Positions 36,575 to 48,570 of a DNA stretch of 64,000 nucleotides are shown here, in pieces (positions within the stretch are counted from its first letter, which is position 1; each line of letters starts with the position of its first letter). Source of the DNA: Pyrus communis (taxonomy: Eukaryota > Streptophyta > Magnoliopsida > Rosales > Rosaceae); NCBI RefSeq assembly GCF_963583255.1, contig NC_084806.1, positions 13,988,317-14,052,316 on the forward strand. Reading direction: 5' to 3'. The position numbers were made by a program, and so were the translations under genes. The notes under the pieces were generated by a model. The model searched no databases and was not told where the DNA came from. It saw only the letters and a list, made by a program, of their open reading frames with translations.

Positions 36575-37689
36575 TTTTTCTCACATTTATGGTAGTAATC
36601 AGATCTAAGAATTTGGTAAAGTTCTACTCTATACACTGCTGTTTTAGGAGCGAATTAAAAACATGGAAAGACGAGAAAAACATTCTCTAGTCAAAATTCG
36701 ATCAAATTTATAAACTTCAGAATTGTACTCATTCATGGACGTAATCATGGTGTGCTTCAGACAATATCTTTCATGATTAAACGGTTCGTAGAAGCAAGCC
36801 AAAGAGCCATGGAATCCTAGTTCAGGAGGTATTTTCGTTTGTAATGTTGTTGACCCTAAAAATTAAAATTTGGGTCCAAACAAATGCTTCGAGCATAAGT
36901 CTTCGAATAAAGATCATGGCAGAGGCTTATTCAGCTCTTCCATGCCATTGTTGGCTTCAATTGTTTCTTAGCTTCTTGATAGCTAATTGGAGATTCACGT
37001 CCAGTATCCACATAAAGTGGTTTCGGTTAGAAACGTCCAAATCAGGGAAATTAAACTGGTGACGGTTCGACAATCCACTGAATGAAGGGAACAAGATTGT
37101 GAATAGTGCTATGGGAAATAAAACATCCGTAAGCATCAAAGTTAGAACATTCGGGTCCGAAGACATGGTTTGCATGAAAAACGTTGGGTTTTCATGGGTG
37201 TTTTTTAATCAAAACTTCGGGTTTCAAATGCACTGAATTCGAAACTATAGGTTCAATTTAGTTTATGAGCGTTTAGTTCATAAAAGAGTGGTTCTTGCAA
37301 GAACATATAATACAATATGCTGATTTAAGTGTAGTGGATTTGAGTTGCTTCGGTAACTCAAGTATGAGAGCTTTGGGACTACGAAAGGATGTCAACGGTT
37401 AAAAGTAGAAAAATAAATTATTGAATCGCTAATGTTCAAAAGTTATCTTGAAGTCAATAATTTTGGATTAATTCTCAGATTAATGAACTGCTAATCACTT
37501 TTAATTAATTCAACAGATTGGGACCAAACGAAGTTGATCGTGGAAGCCAAATAATGACAAATGGATCATATTAGCTTCAGTTGGTGATAGGCCAATTGAT
37601 AATTAAATTAAAAAAAATTAGTATAAACCAAACTACCCAAATAAAATAGTTGGGTATGATTTATAAAGCGGGAATGTAAAAAATTGGTA

Positions 37690-38400
37690 TTGGGTCAAAA
37701 AAATATTGCGGCCCAGCTAAAAGTGGCTGCCTGCGGTGCGGGAGCAATCCCTGCAGCAAAGCTGCAGACTGTTAGGCCTCGGGGAAGGCAGTGGGAGCAT
37801 CCCAATTCTGGCTGCAGGCTATTGGGTCGGTTTTGGGGATAGCTTAGAGAAAAGGCTGCTGGTTTAGGGCCTAAACAAGACGCAAGGGCAAGCCCAGCCA
37901 AAGGCTGGCTTACGAGTTGGTGCGTTAGAAGCCTAGCCGAAGTTGGCTTTCGGGTTTGGGTCGAGTTAAGGTAAGCCCAACAATATAGAGAGCTGTTGGA
38001 AATTGGGCCGAGTGGTGGGCGAAGCCCAGTAAGCAACGAGGACTTACTGCAGGAGGGCCTAGGGCATTGGACAAAACCCAGCAACATGGGGCTGCTGGTT
38101 TTGGGCTAAGGACACGGGAGACATGTCCAAGAAGAGTTGCAAGCCTTCTTGGGTTGGGCTAGGGCTGCAGGCCCGTGGGAACCTTACTGGGCCGAGGGCC
38201 TGATGTGTCATGCGTGCACAACAAAGCCCAAATGATTGATGTCGTGTGGTCCAGATGTCAAACGATGTTGTCCTTGTGACGTGCTCGACGCGGTTGGGCT
38301 ATAGGCCAGTGACGGTGCTCGGCGGTGATGATGCCAACGGCGGCGCGGCGGGAATTGCAGCTTAGGCCGCAAAAAATCCCAGAATTTTTTTTTTCAACTT
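37690..38400 (-). other. GC-rich 5' internal region of the Copia element
   Basis: This stretch is clearly richer in G+C than its surroundings and full of GCTGC/GCAGC and GGGCC words. It lies between the 5' LTR and the degraded gag region. I see no convincing gag frame; a 130-codon minus frame here (37695-38087) lacks recognisable motifs. Confidence 0.5.
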
Positions 38401-38864
38401 TTCTAAGGTATGAAAAACCCTAAATTGCTTCGAATTTGTTGCGATGCTTTGACTCACAAATTTCACATAGCAAAATTTGCATAATGCATGAAACATATAT
38501 ATTGACAAATGTATGAAACATATACAATATATATGTCAGAAGGTAAATATAAATGTAGGGGGTTCATGCATCATGGGGAATGTTCATGATCGTTTCAAAT
38601 ATCTTCCTTTATTTTAAGTGTATTTGATTCGCATAAAATGACAAAAGCCTTTGAATTTGTAGAAGATCCTTCTCGAAAAGCTGGAATTACATCTCTAATG
38701 CGTTGTATCACGTTCATCACAAAAAAAAATAAATTGAATCAATAGCATGTAGATCAATTCAATAAAATAATCAATTAATCATAAAAAGAATGATTAAAAC
38801 ATAATACTCCCCTGATTAAAGAATAAACTCTCTTTAGCGTAGTGTTGAGAGCGAACTGATAACG

Positions 38865-39144
38865 TGTTGAAGGCATAATTTATTGAACAATTATGGAGGC
38901 AATAGAGAGAGGGGGTGCAGCACAAGAAAGAGAAGCAAAGAGATGTGTAATTGTGAGATGTGTGTTATATCACCCCATTGTGCCTTTATTTATAGTAGTA
39001 GGTAAGGTAAATTCCTTATCCCATTAAGATTACAACTCTAATAGGATAATATATAGTCTAAGAGATATTGTATAATCTCATAAGGATATCCTAGATATGA
39101 TAGGATTTACACGATCACATTCCTAATATAATAGGATTGCAACA
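38865..39144 (-). repeat. 5' LTR of the Copia element
   Basis: On the minus strand it runs from TGTTGCAATCC to TTCAACA. It is followed directly inward by CGTTATCAGTTCGCTC, the usual primer-binding position for this Copia type. Confidence 0.88.
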
Positions 39145-39482
39145 ATAATAATATTCTCGCTTGTAAGTAAGCAGTTTCATTTTCGATTTTCATAGGTCAT
39201 TATCAAAGGAGGAGAGAGAAGAGGTGGATTCTCTCTCCTCCTAACCTCTCTCCCCTTCCCTTGCCTTTGACTTGAATGGTTACGGTTAAGTCGTGCAACA
39301 TTTTATGTTGATTTTTTATAAAGATAATTAGACAAAAAGTAAAGTGTGAGAGATGAAAGGGGATGAGAGAAGAAGATGAGAGAATCCTTTCTCATTATCA
39401 AATTATATTTGTGACACCGAAAGGTTTTTGGGCCTTTCTTTGACTTTAAGTTTGACTAGGGTTCTGTTAACGTGGAAAGTAC

Positions 39483-41330
39483 TAGGGGTGGTTCGGTATG
39501 GGATACTGAACCAAAACTCTTGTCCTGATTCCCAAACCGAAATTTTCGGGAATCCCAATTTCAATACCGATCCCAAACCAATTTTTCGGAAATCCCGAAA
39601 TAGTTTCGAGATTTCGGGACAAATCAGGAATCCTGAAATGGTTTTGGCTTTTGGACTAAATTTGACATATTATGTTTTTGGGCTAAAGTTCAACCTTTTA
39701 TATTGAAAATTTGGGCTTTTGGGCAGGCTGCCAATCTGACTAAAATTTGACATACAAGTATACAACCAATCTGCCAATCTGAATCTGTGCACAATAGCAT
39801 CTGTGATTTGCCTATGTAATTTCTACTAATAGCATCTGTGATTTGCCTATTCAATTTCTACTACAAATGCATGCAATTGAAGTAAACTTCCTCAAGGCAG
39901 TATAGCCTTCAGGCCTAATGTACTTCTCATCCTGAAAACATTTTGAGTCCTTGACAATCTTTCCTGCAAGAAATTTCCATGTGGCGCTGAGTAGGATGAA
40001 AGTCTCAAGAACCAACTGGATATACTTTGTTTCTTATATGTGTGTGTATAGAAAACAGAAACTTATTAAAATACCTATGGTATAAGAAAAGTGGAGTCCA
40101 CAACTGAAAATACTAAATTTAAAGTATCAGCCTTAAACTAATGAAAAAATAAGACTACAAAGAAGCCTGCATATTACAGAACACTTGCTCTTTAAACATA
40201 ACAAATAACAGAAAAAGATAACTATCTCGACTTGAATCTTGATGCGGTAGATAGATGCCCACAAAGAAGACTAAAATCAAATTCAATTTTATAAACAACC
40301 CAGCTCCTCAATGGAAACAACCTTGAAACACTCCTATTCTCTATAATTGTTGTTGAAGCATAACTTCAGTTCAGATGTCAATAATTAATAAAGTACCATT
40401 TATTGAACAATTTCTATAAACTACCAGATGTTAAAGAATAAAATCAAACGAAACAACCAAATATGCAAAACACACAATCTCAACATAACCAATTGCCATT
40501 TCGGTCTTTAATACAAGAACCAATAACTCACAACTCATAATTATGTCCCAATTTCTGAATTCCAAGAACTCTAAGCAATGTAAGCATACCCAATTTCCCA
40601 TTAAATTCCCAGAAAGCAAACATATAAATTTACGAGTAAGAAACACGAAAGTTACGAACTTTTTTACCTGAGGTGGAGGAAGAAGAAGAAGGAGAAGAAG
40701 GATGAGGATGCCTGAGGTGGGTTGTGGAAGGAAAGGCCGAGGAAGAAGTGAACTCTGCAAACAAAATTAATTCCAAACCGTAAATTAAATTTCAAAAGGA
40801 GGACAGAAATTAGATTTCAAAACACTAAATTAAATTAATTACCCCAGAGAGAGAGATTGCGAAAGAGAGCAGTGGCGTAGTGGTGGCTGTGTGGTGAAGG
40901 AAGGCTGGAGAGTCAGGTGTGGTGGTAGGCTGGTGGTTGGCCGGAATTCGGCATAGAGAGATGAGATGAGGGCTCAATGAGGGAGGCTCAAGGGCTGCGC
41001 TTCCTTCAAGTTCGATTAGACTTCAATGGAATCAATGGAACGGAAGTGAAATGGGATTCTAACCTAAAAACAAATGAACGGCATAGATTAAATCCAAAGC
41101 AATCAACGGTTTGAATAATTCTCTTATAATTAAAATATATATATATATATATATAATATTTATTTTCGGTTTGGTATGGGAATACTGAAAAAATAAGATG
41201 CAAAACCAAATCCCGTACCAAAAATGTCGGTTTGGTTCGGGATAACATACCAAAAATTTCGGAAATTTTGGTTTGGAATCGGAATTTTTTGAGTTTGGTT
41301 TGGGATTTTTGGGATTTTTTTCCAGCCCTA
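39483..41330. mobile_element. Non-autonomous hAT element, 1848 bp, TSD GAAAGTAC
   Basis: It starts TAGGGGTGGTTCGGTATGG and ends CCAGCCCTA, flanked by GAAAGTAC at 39475-39482 and 41331-41338 (exact 8-bp duplication). Subterminal zones are rich in CCAAACCGA/TCGGTTTGG words in both orientations. No transposase is visible. The interior (about 39750-41100) is unrelated to the ends and may be captured sequence; a minus-strand frame from 40760 ends at a CAG|GTAAAA donor. Confidence 0.88.
41133..41155. repeat. (TA)n microsatellite
   Basis: A pure TA run inside the right subterminal part of the hAT element. Confidence 0.9.
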
Positions 41331-41338
41331 GAAAGTAC

Positions 41339-41634
41339 GCGTACGCAGGCATAGAGAAACACGTGGAGCATGTTTTGGGATATAAATATTGAGATTACAT
41401 CACCCCCCTTCCTTGCTATAGATAGATAAAGAAGCCTACTGAGGCGCTGAGCTTGCGACGGTGGCATCGTGTTTTAGTGTTCATTCCATTTTTTTATACA
41501 GAGAAATCACGGTCGAGATCCAAACTCATAGAAAAGACTTTTAGTCTCTCTCTGGTCCGTACCATGTTCTCTGTATAAAGAGATGTACTGGATCCGTCTC
41601 CATATATTTTCATTGGTATTATATTAAGGGAAAT
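41339..41634. other. Unassigned spacer
   Basis: No gene or repeat boundary recognised between the hAT element and the small MITE. Confidence 0.35.
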
Positions 41635-41741
41635 ATTATTGGCACTCCAAAAATCTTATTCTACACTCCTCACAAATGTAGTTTTCTTTCCTAATATAGA
41701 AAGTTTGGAGTGTAAAATGAGATTTTTAGAGTGTTAATAAC
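41635..41741. mobile_element. ~107-bp MITE
   Basis: Arms TTATTGGCACTCCAAAAATC at the left and the inverse GATTTTTAGAGTGTTAATAA at the right pair over ~34 bp, including CTACACTCC/GGAGTGTAA. The element can fold into one long hairpin. The target duplication is not clear. Confidence 0.75.
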
Positions 41742-42732
41742 AATTCCCTATATTAATTGGTCTCTGTGTTTCTATGTGAAAAGATCTATTCCTTATGATT
41801 TGATGGGAATTCTTTCAGGGTTTTGCGTGAGGCTTTAGTTTGGAAAATAATTTACTTTAATCGAAGTTTGATACATGGGTAGAAATTTTTAATTTTTATA
41901 TAAGCTTTGTTTTTAGTTTTTAATTTGTGTGTATTAATACTGTTATTTGCCGGTAATGATGAAAGACGAAACCGAGCAGTGTTCGTTTAATTTAAATGAT
42001 TTTTTCATTTGTCTTTGAGAAGACGAAATGTTGTGCTACCCAAATACCTAGTAGTATTAAGAGTTTTTTGATTAAATTTTGAAGTTTCAATGGATTAAAA
42101 TTTTAAGCCTTTGCAGCAGTGGTTTCTAAACTTTCTTATTAATTTTTCTTTAAAGAGGAACTTAAATGCGTACAAGTTAATAAATTATTGTTGCAAGAGA
42201 AACATTAAAGAAACTCTAACAAATAGGACTACCGGCGTTGCATGTTAACATCTAGGGCTAGGAGGTGTATTATGCTTAATTTTGCATGTTAATGTGGTGT
42301 TGGCAGTGTATTATGCTTTCTGAAGGGCCGGAAGAGATGGGGTTCGGGCTAAGGTGGGCTGAAATCTGTTGGGCGAAATTTTGCATACAAAACTTGGTTT
42401 TATAACGAGCTCGCTCTTGAGACGGCGTGGTAAGTTTACATAGGGAACTGTCCCCTTATTTAATGAATTACGAATGGCTAATGGCTAGATGATCTTGAAT
42501 TTGATTGATTATTTGTTATTGAATGATACATGAGTATTAATAAAATAATTTTATGATGACAAATATCTATAAAAATTTGTTAATAATAAGTGGAAAGACA
42601 AAAAAGTGTATAATTTTGTGAACACATGCATTGCCTTTTTTCCAATAGGAATTAGTAAATGATGATTATTTTTGGAAGTCATTTCTTCTTCAGTCTGAAA
42701 CCTTCAACATTATATTTATTAAGACAATAATC
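41742..42732. other. Unassigned AT-rich spacer
   Basis: No coding or repeat structure that I can defend over this kilobase. Confidence 0.35.
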
Positions 42733-43603
42733 TAGCTTGGCTTAATTGGATAAACAGTTCTTGTGGTACTAAGGTAATCGGAAGATGGCCTCCGTGGTAA
42801 ATATTAGGATTTAAACCCTCGTGATGTAATCCGTTAGCAAATTTAATCCAAAAATTATTTTTCTGTTAAATATCCGTTAAATACGAGGATAAAAATGTAC
42901 CTTGATGTGGGTACCGTCATTTTCCTTGTCTCTCTCCTCTCTCTATAATTGTGGGAAATTTTGGAGAATTGGAGTCGTTGAGAAGGTGGCTAAGATGAAT
43001 TTGAGCACCACCCATGCAGAGCTCCGTGAGACAGTCGTCACTCGGACTAGGAGGAGGAGGAGGCGGCGGGGCGCTGTAGCGAAATTTGGGAAATTAAAGC
43101 AGCATCAAAAGTCTTAAGTTCACCACCACCGCCAGTGAAGAAGAAAGGACACACTCATTTGATTTGATGCTAAAAGTCCCTTTTTAGTTCTTTTCAAACT
43201 ACTCCCGCCCTCCCCAAGAACTCTCCATTTTCCACCCACCACATCTCTATATGTATCTGTTTGTTAAAAACCCAATTGTTGTTGTCGTATCATTTTCTCC
43301 ATCTTGACTCCAACTAATCAGATAATGAGATCAAAGTTTCTAACAATATTAGCCACCTTCTCAATGACTCAAATTCCCCAAAATTTGAGGGAGAGTATAG
43401 AGACGAAGAAGAAGCTGCACATTAAAGTACGTTTTTATCCTTTGTATTTAATGGAAAAATAATTTTGAACTACATTTGCTAACGGACTACACCATGAGAG
43501 TTTCAATCCTAATTTTTTTCTTTTTTTTTTTTTTTTACCACGAGGGCTTTCTTTCGATTACCTTATCACCACGATGATCATTTATTTGATTAGGTCATCT
43601 AGC
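42733..43603. mobile_element. Long-TIR (Mutator-like) element with an Arg-rich frame
   Basis: The outer ~230-260 bp on each side are inverted copies: GGTAATCG, CCCTCGTG, GTAATCCGTTAGCAAAT and TTGAGAAGGTGGCTAA on the left recur inverted on the right at 43350-43590. A plus-strand frame at 42902-43117 encodes an N-terminal segment then eight consecutive Arg. It shows no known domain and may be captured exon sequence. Confidence 0.65.
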
Positions 43604-44075
43604 TTTTAGGCCATCTCCAACCGACTCAGCCAAAGAACCATAGGGCTTAAAATAACTTGGAATGACACGAAAACTGTTTCCAATCGAGGGTTGGGCCAAA
43701 GGGCTTATGGGCCTCACCGGGCCAAAACTCCCAAACCAAGCTAGCGGGTTGGCCATTTCCAGCCAGCCCTCCAGCCCAACCTTCCAGCGTCAGAATGTCA
43801 AGATTGACTTTGTGGCAAGTGCAAGAATACCACGCTTTCTTTGTTATTGTGGCAAGTGACACTCAAAATATGTCTGAAAACCTTATTTTAATATGATAGT
43901 TTAATTTAATCAACCATATTAATTCAATTAACATAATAAATTATTGAGGGGGTTAGGCCATCTCCAACCGAAGGGTCCAGAGGGCTTGATGGCCGAAAAT
44001 AACCCGAAAATCGTCTCCAACCGAGGGCTAGGCCAAAGGGCTCGTGGGTCCCACGGGACAAAAAAAAGCCAAAGG
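43604..44075. mobile_element. PIF/Harbinger-type MITE fragments
   Basis: Two starts TTAGGCCATCTCCAACCGA-like (43607 and 43951) precede GGGCCAAAGGGCT-rich sequence. The terminus GGCCATCTCCAACC with a TTA target is typical of Harbinger/Tourist MITEs. Matching right ends lie beyond the Gypsy fragment at 47700-47820. Confidence 0.65.
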
Positions 44076-44169
44076 GCCAATGATGAGCACCTATTTCACA
44101 AACCACATAAAAAAACTTTATAGATTTAACGGTCATCAAATTGTCAAACTTTTTATTTAGATTAGAATT

Positions 44170-45209
44170 TGTGCAGCCATGGTAGACATGGTGTCAATCT
44201 CGTGCACTCCAGCACATTTGGATGGTCCTTTTTCCACCCTCCCTCCACTGTTGCAAATGAGTAGCTAATGTCTTGAAAAGTGCGGATGCCTCATCAACTG
44301 TCTTTGTCATTAGAGCTCCTCCGCTAGCAGCATCAATCATTCTCTTGTTTTCGGGAGTCAATCCTTGTTAAAATGATTGCAGCTGCAACCATTCCAGTAA
44401 GCCGTGATGATGGCACTTCATCAATAAGTCTCTGAATCTTTCCCAACTATTGTAAAAAGCTTCAGAATCAAACTGGGCAAACGTCATGATTTCATTCCGC
44501 AACTTAGAAGTCTTCGAAGGAGGAAAAAATCTTTGAAGGAATTGATTTTCCAACTCATCCCAAGTTGTTATAGAATTAGACGGTAGAAAGTTAAACCAAG
44601 ACTTTCCCTTGTCCTTGAGTGAAAACGGAAACAGCCGCAATCTGATAAAATCGTTAGTAGCCCCATGGATCTTCAAAGTTTCACATATCTCGACAAAGTC
44701 ACTAATATGTAAATTTGGATCTTTAGTAGTAAGACCATAAAATGATGGCAACATTTGGATGAAAGACGGCTTCAACTCAAACTGATTAGCTGTTATTTCT
44801 GGGCGCACAATACAAGACGATGTGGCTCCAACAGTAGAAGTCGAATAATCCATAAGGTACCGTTTGGTACGTGGGACGGGACGAAACAGAGTGGGACAAG
44901 GTGTTCCGTCCCACGTTTGGTGTGCCTAAAACGGGTGGAACGAGCTGTTCCACGGGACGAGTTTTGGGTGAATTTTCGTTCCACCTTACCCCCCTGGAAC
45001 GACTCGTTCCACATCCATGGAACACAAAATTATAACCTCTCCATCTCCATCTTCTTCCTCCTTGTTTCCATCCGAGGGCATCTTTGCTCCCGTTTCATTC
45101 CGTTCCGTCCTGTCCCGTCTTGTCCCGTCCTATTCCGTTCTGTCCCGTCCCGTCTGCATACCAAACGATACCTAAGGGCACGAGTTTCATTTGGGTCTTG
45201 AAGTGCCAT
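44170..45209 (-). pseudogene. Gypsy (Athila/Tat-like) gag, truncated and interrupted by a MITE
   Basis: On the minus strand the frame opens at 45209 (MALQDPNETRAL), is cut by the Tourist MITE at 44856-45172, and resumes with MDYSTSTVGATSS. It continues through the conserved gag core (DPNLHISDFVEICETLK, LRLFPFSLKDKGKSWFN, WDELENQFLQRFFP, ETF-like EAFYNSWERFRDLLMKC) to a stop at 44368. Degraded C-terminal sequence (AASGGALMTKT) continues to ~44170, where the element is truncated. No protease, reverse transcriptase or integrase follows. Confidence 0.82.
44856..45172. mobile_element. Tourist-like MITE inserted in the Gypsy gag (TSD TAA)
   Basis: The left end GGTACCGTTTGGTA and right end TACCAAACGATACC are inverted repeats, flanked by TAA at 44853-44855 and 45173-45175. 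The body is rich in GGGACGGGACG / CGTCCCGTCC words. The insertion splits the gag frame. Confidence 0.82.
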
Positions 45210-45444
45210 TCTTTCAATTGGTTCTTGCTTCGTTTGCTTCCTTAGTAGGTGTCAAAACGTTCTGTCAATTTCGGGATTGTATGGCACAAGCTCAAGACTT
45301 CGAGAACGACGACCATGCATAAACTTCACTAGAACACCTGAAAACGCAAGAAAACAAAAATTAAAATAAAACAAAAACACGTAGCAATCAAAATAAGAAA
45401 GAGATTGAATTAAATTTCAATTCTGGGCAGCGGCGCCAAAAACT

Positions 45445-47369
45445 TGTTGCGAAATCTAAACTAACCGAAATTAGTCCAGCTTAGTTCCAAATTTTATGCT
45501 CGCAAGCGTACGAATCATTCGATAGTATAGAAGGCAAGCACTTAATATCATCCCTCAGAAAATTATTTAATTCTTATCAACTAACTTAAATCCAATTGCA
45601 ACGAAGTAAAATTAGCAAAGATTGATGAAAGTGGATTTGAGAATTGAAACTAATAGTAAAAACAAATGAAAACAAGAAAGTTTGATCACAATGCAAAAAG
45701 TGGCAGTCAAGTACACAAATTATAATTCAGTTGAGTAAAACGCTAGAGTATCCGACTCACCATAACTAATCAATCTTATTTTCTGCAATGAACTATTAAC
45801 AAGTACTCAAGCTCATTGATAGTCAAATGTCCCTAACACATGTAATATCTACAACATCTAGACTATTACGTATATCCCAATATGCAACTATCAATGGCAT
45901 CTGGAACAGTTTAACATACCGAAACTCATTACGATCAGTGGAAATTTATATAAAGACTACACAAATCCTAGAGTATGGAATCTACTACTAGGTAATTCAT
46001 GGTATCTATTTGCAAGAAGCTATCACTCAAGTTGAAAACATGGCATCTGCACAACTTGCATCAAAATTTACCAAGTAAAAGTCAAGATGGTAGCTAATCA
46101 CAAAGACTAAAACCAAGCATATAAGCATAGCAAACGATACTCAATGAAATTGAAAACTTGAAATAATTTACTTGAGAATATAAGCATGCATAGTCATGGC
46201 TACATCGTAGCCCTAGATAAGGAAAATTAGTTCCGAAACATAGATGAAATTGCCATTTTATTCATAATAAAAATAATAAGAAAATTGAGTTTACAAAAAA
46301 CATAGAAAAATCCTTGTTCTCTGCTGCTGCTGTCTTTCGTATGTCCCTTCCGTCTGATCCGTCATTCCTCTCCTTCTTTTCCCCTTTTACGTTTTCGTAA
46401 CCGAGGAAAGCTTAACCCTAATTGATTGCTGACAATAAAACAGAGGAAATGGCAGAAGTCTTCAATTATGTGCTGGCCACTCTTTGGTACATTAAAGCAC
46501 CCAAATGAATTCAGAATCTGTTAGCATCAAACTTGTGCCTTTGATTGTTTACCCCTTGATTTCGATAACTTAGTAAATCCATTTAAAACATCAACGGGCA
46601 AATCTCTCTTTAATGCCTTCACCACAAGAAAGTCAAACAAATTAGGAGCGAGAAAATATGGGAATAACATTCCTCTGCTTTCCTTTTTCGTTCTCCCCCA
46701 ATTGTGGAACTCGAATTTCACCTTCCAGGTCGTCTTTGCCACTTTTTGAAAATTGCCTAGACTCCAAAAATTAAGATAATCAACCCAATGCTCCAGATTC
46801 ATCTTCTCGCAGAGATCCACCGATTGAAAATTTGGTGGATGAAGTACTATCTCTGGTGGTGTGTGGAATTGAACACTATCATGTTCTTTTCTTTTTCTTG
46901 AAATGGAATGGGTCGGCTACCCTTGTAGAATGCCAAGAGGTGAATGCAGCCTTCCTTTTCTTTTGGAGCAGAAAACAATAAAAACTCTTTCCCATGGAAT
47001 TGGTAAGAAGACAAGAGCAAGTGAATGGTCTAGTTGACTAGTCAACTCTCCTTTTAGACTAGTAAAATAATATGATTCCTACAGAAAAATTCAACCAAAT
47101 AAGCTGCTGTCTAATTTCTAAAGGAAACATTTGCATAAGATTTGGATGAGCCAAAAATGTAATTAAAAATTTCCCAACTTATGAATATCACTTAAGACCA
47201 ATTTTGACTTGAAAAACAAAATGACAAATACACTTCAACTCAATCCACTTACTAAACAAAACCAAATTCCAACTACTTTACTTGAATTGAACTTAAAAGG
47301 ATTGAATTCATATTTTTCTCAAAACCATGTAATAAAATGTAGCTTTCGGAGTAAAATATGCGCTCATCA
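45445..47369 (-). repeat. 5' LTR of the truncated Gypsy element
   Basis: On the minus strand it begins TGATGAGCGCATATTTTAC and ends TTTCGCAACA. It is followed inward by AGTTTTTGGCGCCGCTGCCC (45425-45444), which is the TGGCGCCG-type primer-binding site of Athila/Tat elements. Length ~1.9 kb. The partner LTR is absent. Confidence 0.75.
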
Positions 47370-47905
47370 ACTAACCGGCTAGCCATCTTTAGCCAGCCAT
47401 CCAGCCCGCTGGGTAGCCCACTTTTTTTATTTATTTATTTTTATTTTTTAATTTCTAATTTTTTCCTACACCATTTCTCACCATTACATACTATCTTACC
47501 TCATTTTATTTCAATTCTTCACATTCCATACTATAGCCCTTTGGTCATCGGTTGGAGATGATTTTTTATAAAAAGGCTAAAACGAGCCCTATGGCCCTTT
47601 GGCCCTTGTTGGAGATGGTAAGAAATATGGTCCTACATTGTTCATTAAACTATTAGTTTCTTGGAGGGCCAAAGGGCTAAAACGAGCCATTTGGCCAGCC
47701 TTCTGTTGGAGATGGCCTTATGTTTGGCCTATGGTCATTTGGCCCATTCAATTGGAGATGGGTTTTTTGTCAAAGGGCTATGTTTGGCCTATGGCCCTTT
47801 GGCCCTATCGGTTGGAGATGATATAAAATATGGTCTGACATTGTTCGTTAAAATATAATTTCTTGTAAGGCTATAGGGCTAAACATGGCCCTAAGGTAAA
47901 TGCAG
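47370..47905. mobile_element. PIF/Harbinger-type MITE cluster, right side
   Basis: Repeated GGTTGGAGATG(GCC/ATA) ends and ATGGCCCTTTGGCCC words, inverse to those at 43604-44075. Several copies are tandem or nested, so individual borders cannot be drawn. Confidence 0.6.
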
Positions 47906-47929
47906 CTTTTCACAAACTAGAGGAGGATG

Positions 47930-48570
47930 TCACATAATTGAATAAAATAGGGCTATATGACTACTTTTTAATCCTTGAGATTTGGGGTGATTTTCAAAAT
48001 GCTCTATGGAATTTTAATTTTCTCATTTTACACTATGAAGTATTAAAATTGTACAATTTATACTTTTGGTCGAATTTATTGTTTGATCATTCATTACATT
48101 GATGATATGATGAGTGTGAGATTATACATAGCTAACATGTAAGCTACATTTGCAGTACATTGACAAAAAAAACACTCATCAATTTTGTTTTTTTTTTTTT
48201 TTTTTTTTTTTTGAAAAAAAGAGAACCAGTTGGTGGCTTCGCCATGGTAGTCTACCCTTTCAGGGACCGAAAAGACTCACAGAGGCATTTCACCATCCCC
48301 TGACTACCATTGTGTGATTCACTAGCGTCGGGAATCGAACTTAAGATGTGTCGTGTGGAATATAGGCCTAGAATTTGTCTCCAACCACTGGACCACCTCT
48401 TGGTGGTTAAAAAAACTAATCAATTTAATCAAGGATTAAATATTCAAATAGATGTAATTTCATACAATTTCAAAATTTCAGGGTTTAATGTGATAAAATT
48501 ACAACCTTGTGGTTCATTTTGTAAACCATCTCAAATTTAAAGGTGTAAAATATAATTCGCCCGACAAATT
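47930..48570. mobile_element. Long-arm MITE split by a SINE
   Basis: The left arm (~47950-48170) and right arm (~48413-48565) are diverged inverted copies (TTTTAATCCTTGAGATTT-like and GATTTTCAAAATG/CATTTTGTAAACCATC pairs). The gap between them is a SINE. Borders are approximate. Confidence 0.5.
48187..48412 (-). mobile_element. tRNA-derived SINE with poly(A), minus strand
   Basis: Read on the minus strand: A-box-like GGTGGTCCAGTGGTTGG at ~48400, B box AGTTCGATTCCCG at ~48330, and an A-rich tail (the T-run at 48187-48213). Flanks show an imperfect ~12 bp target duplication (ACTCATCAATTT / ACTAATCAATTT). Confidence 0.8.

Noticed and set aside
37695..38087. 130-codon minus-strand frame
   Set aside because: Low-complexity GC-rich Copia leader; Pro/Ser/Ala-rich by composition with no motif.
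41006..41467. 153-codon minus-strand frame
   Set aside because: It crosses the end of the hAT element and a TA repeat (run of Ile-Tyr), so it cannot be a real gene.
44755..45201. 148-codon plus-strand frame
   Set aside because: It spans the Tourist MITE and the antisense of gag; repetitive Ser-Arg-Pro wording comes from the MITE.
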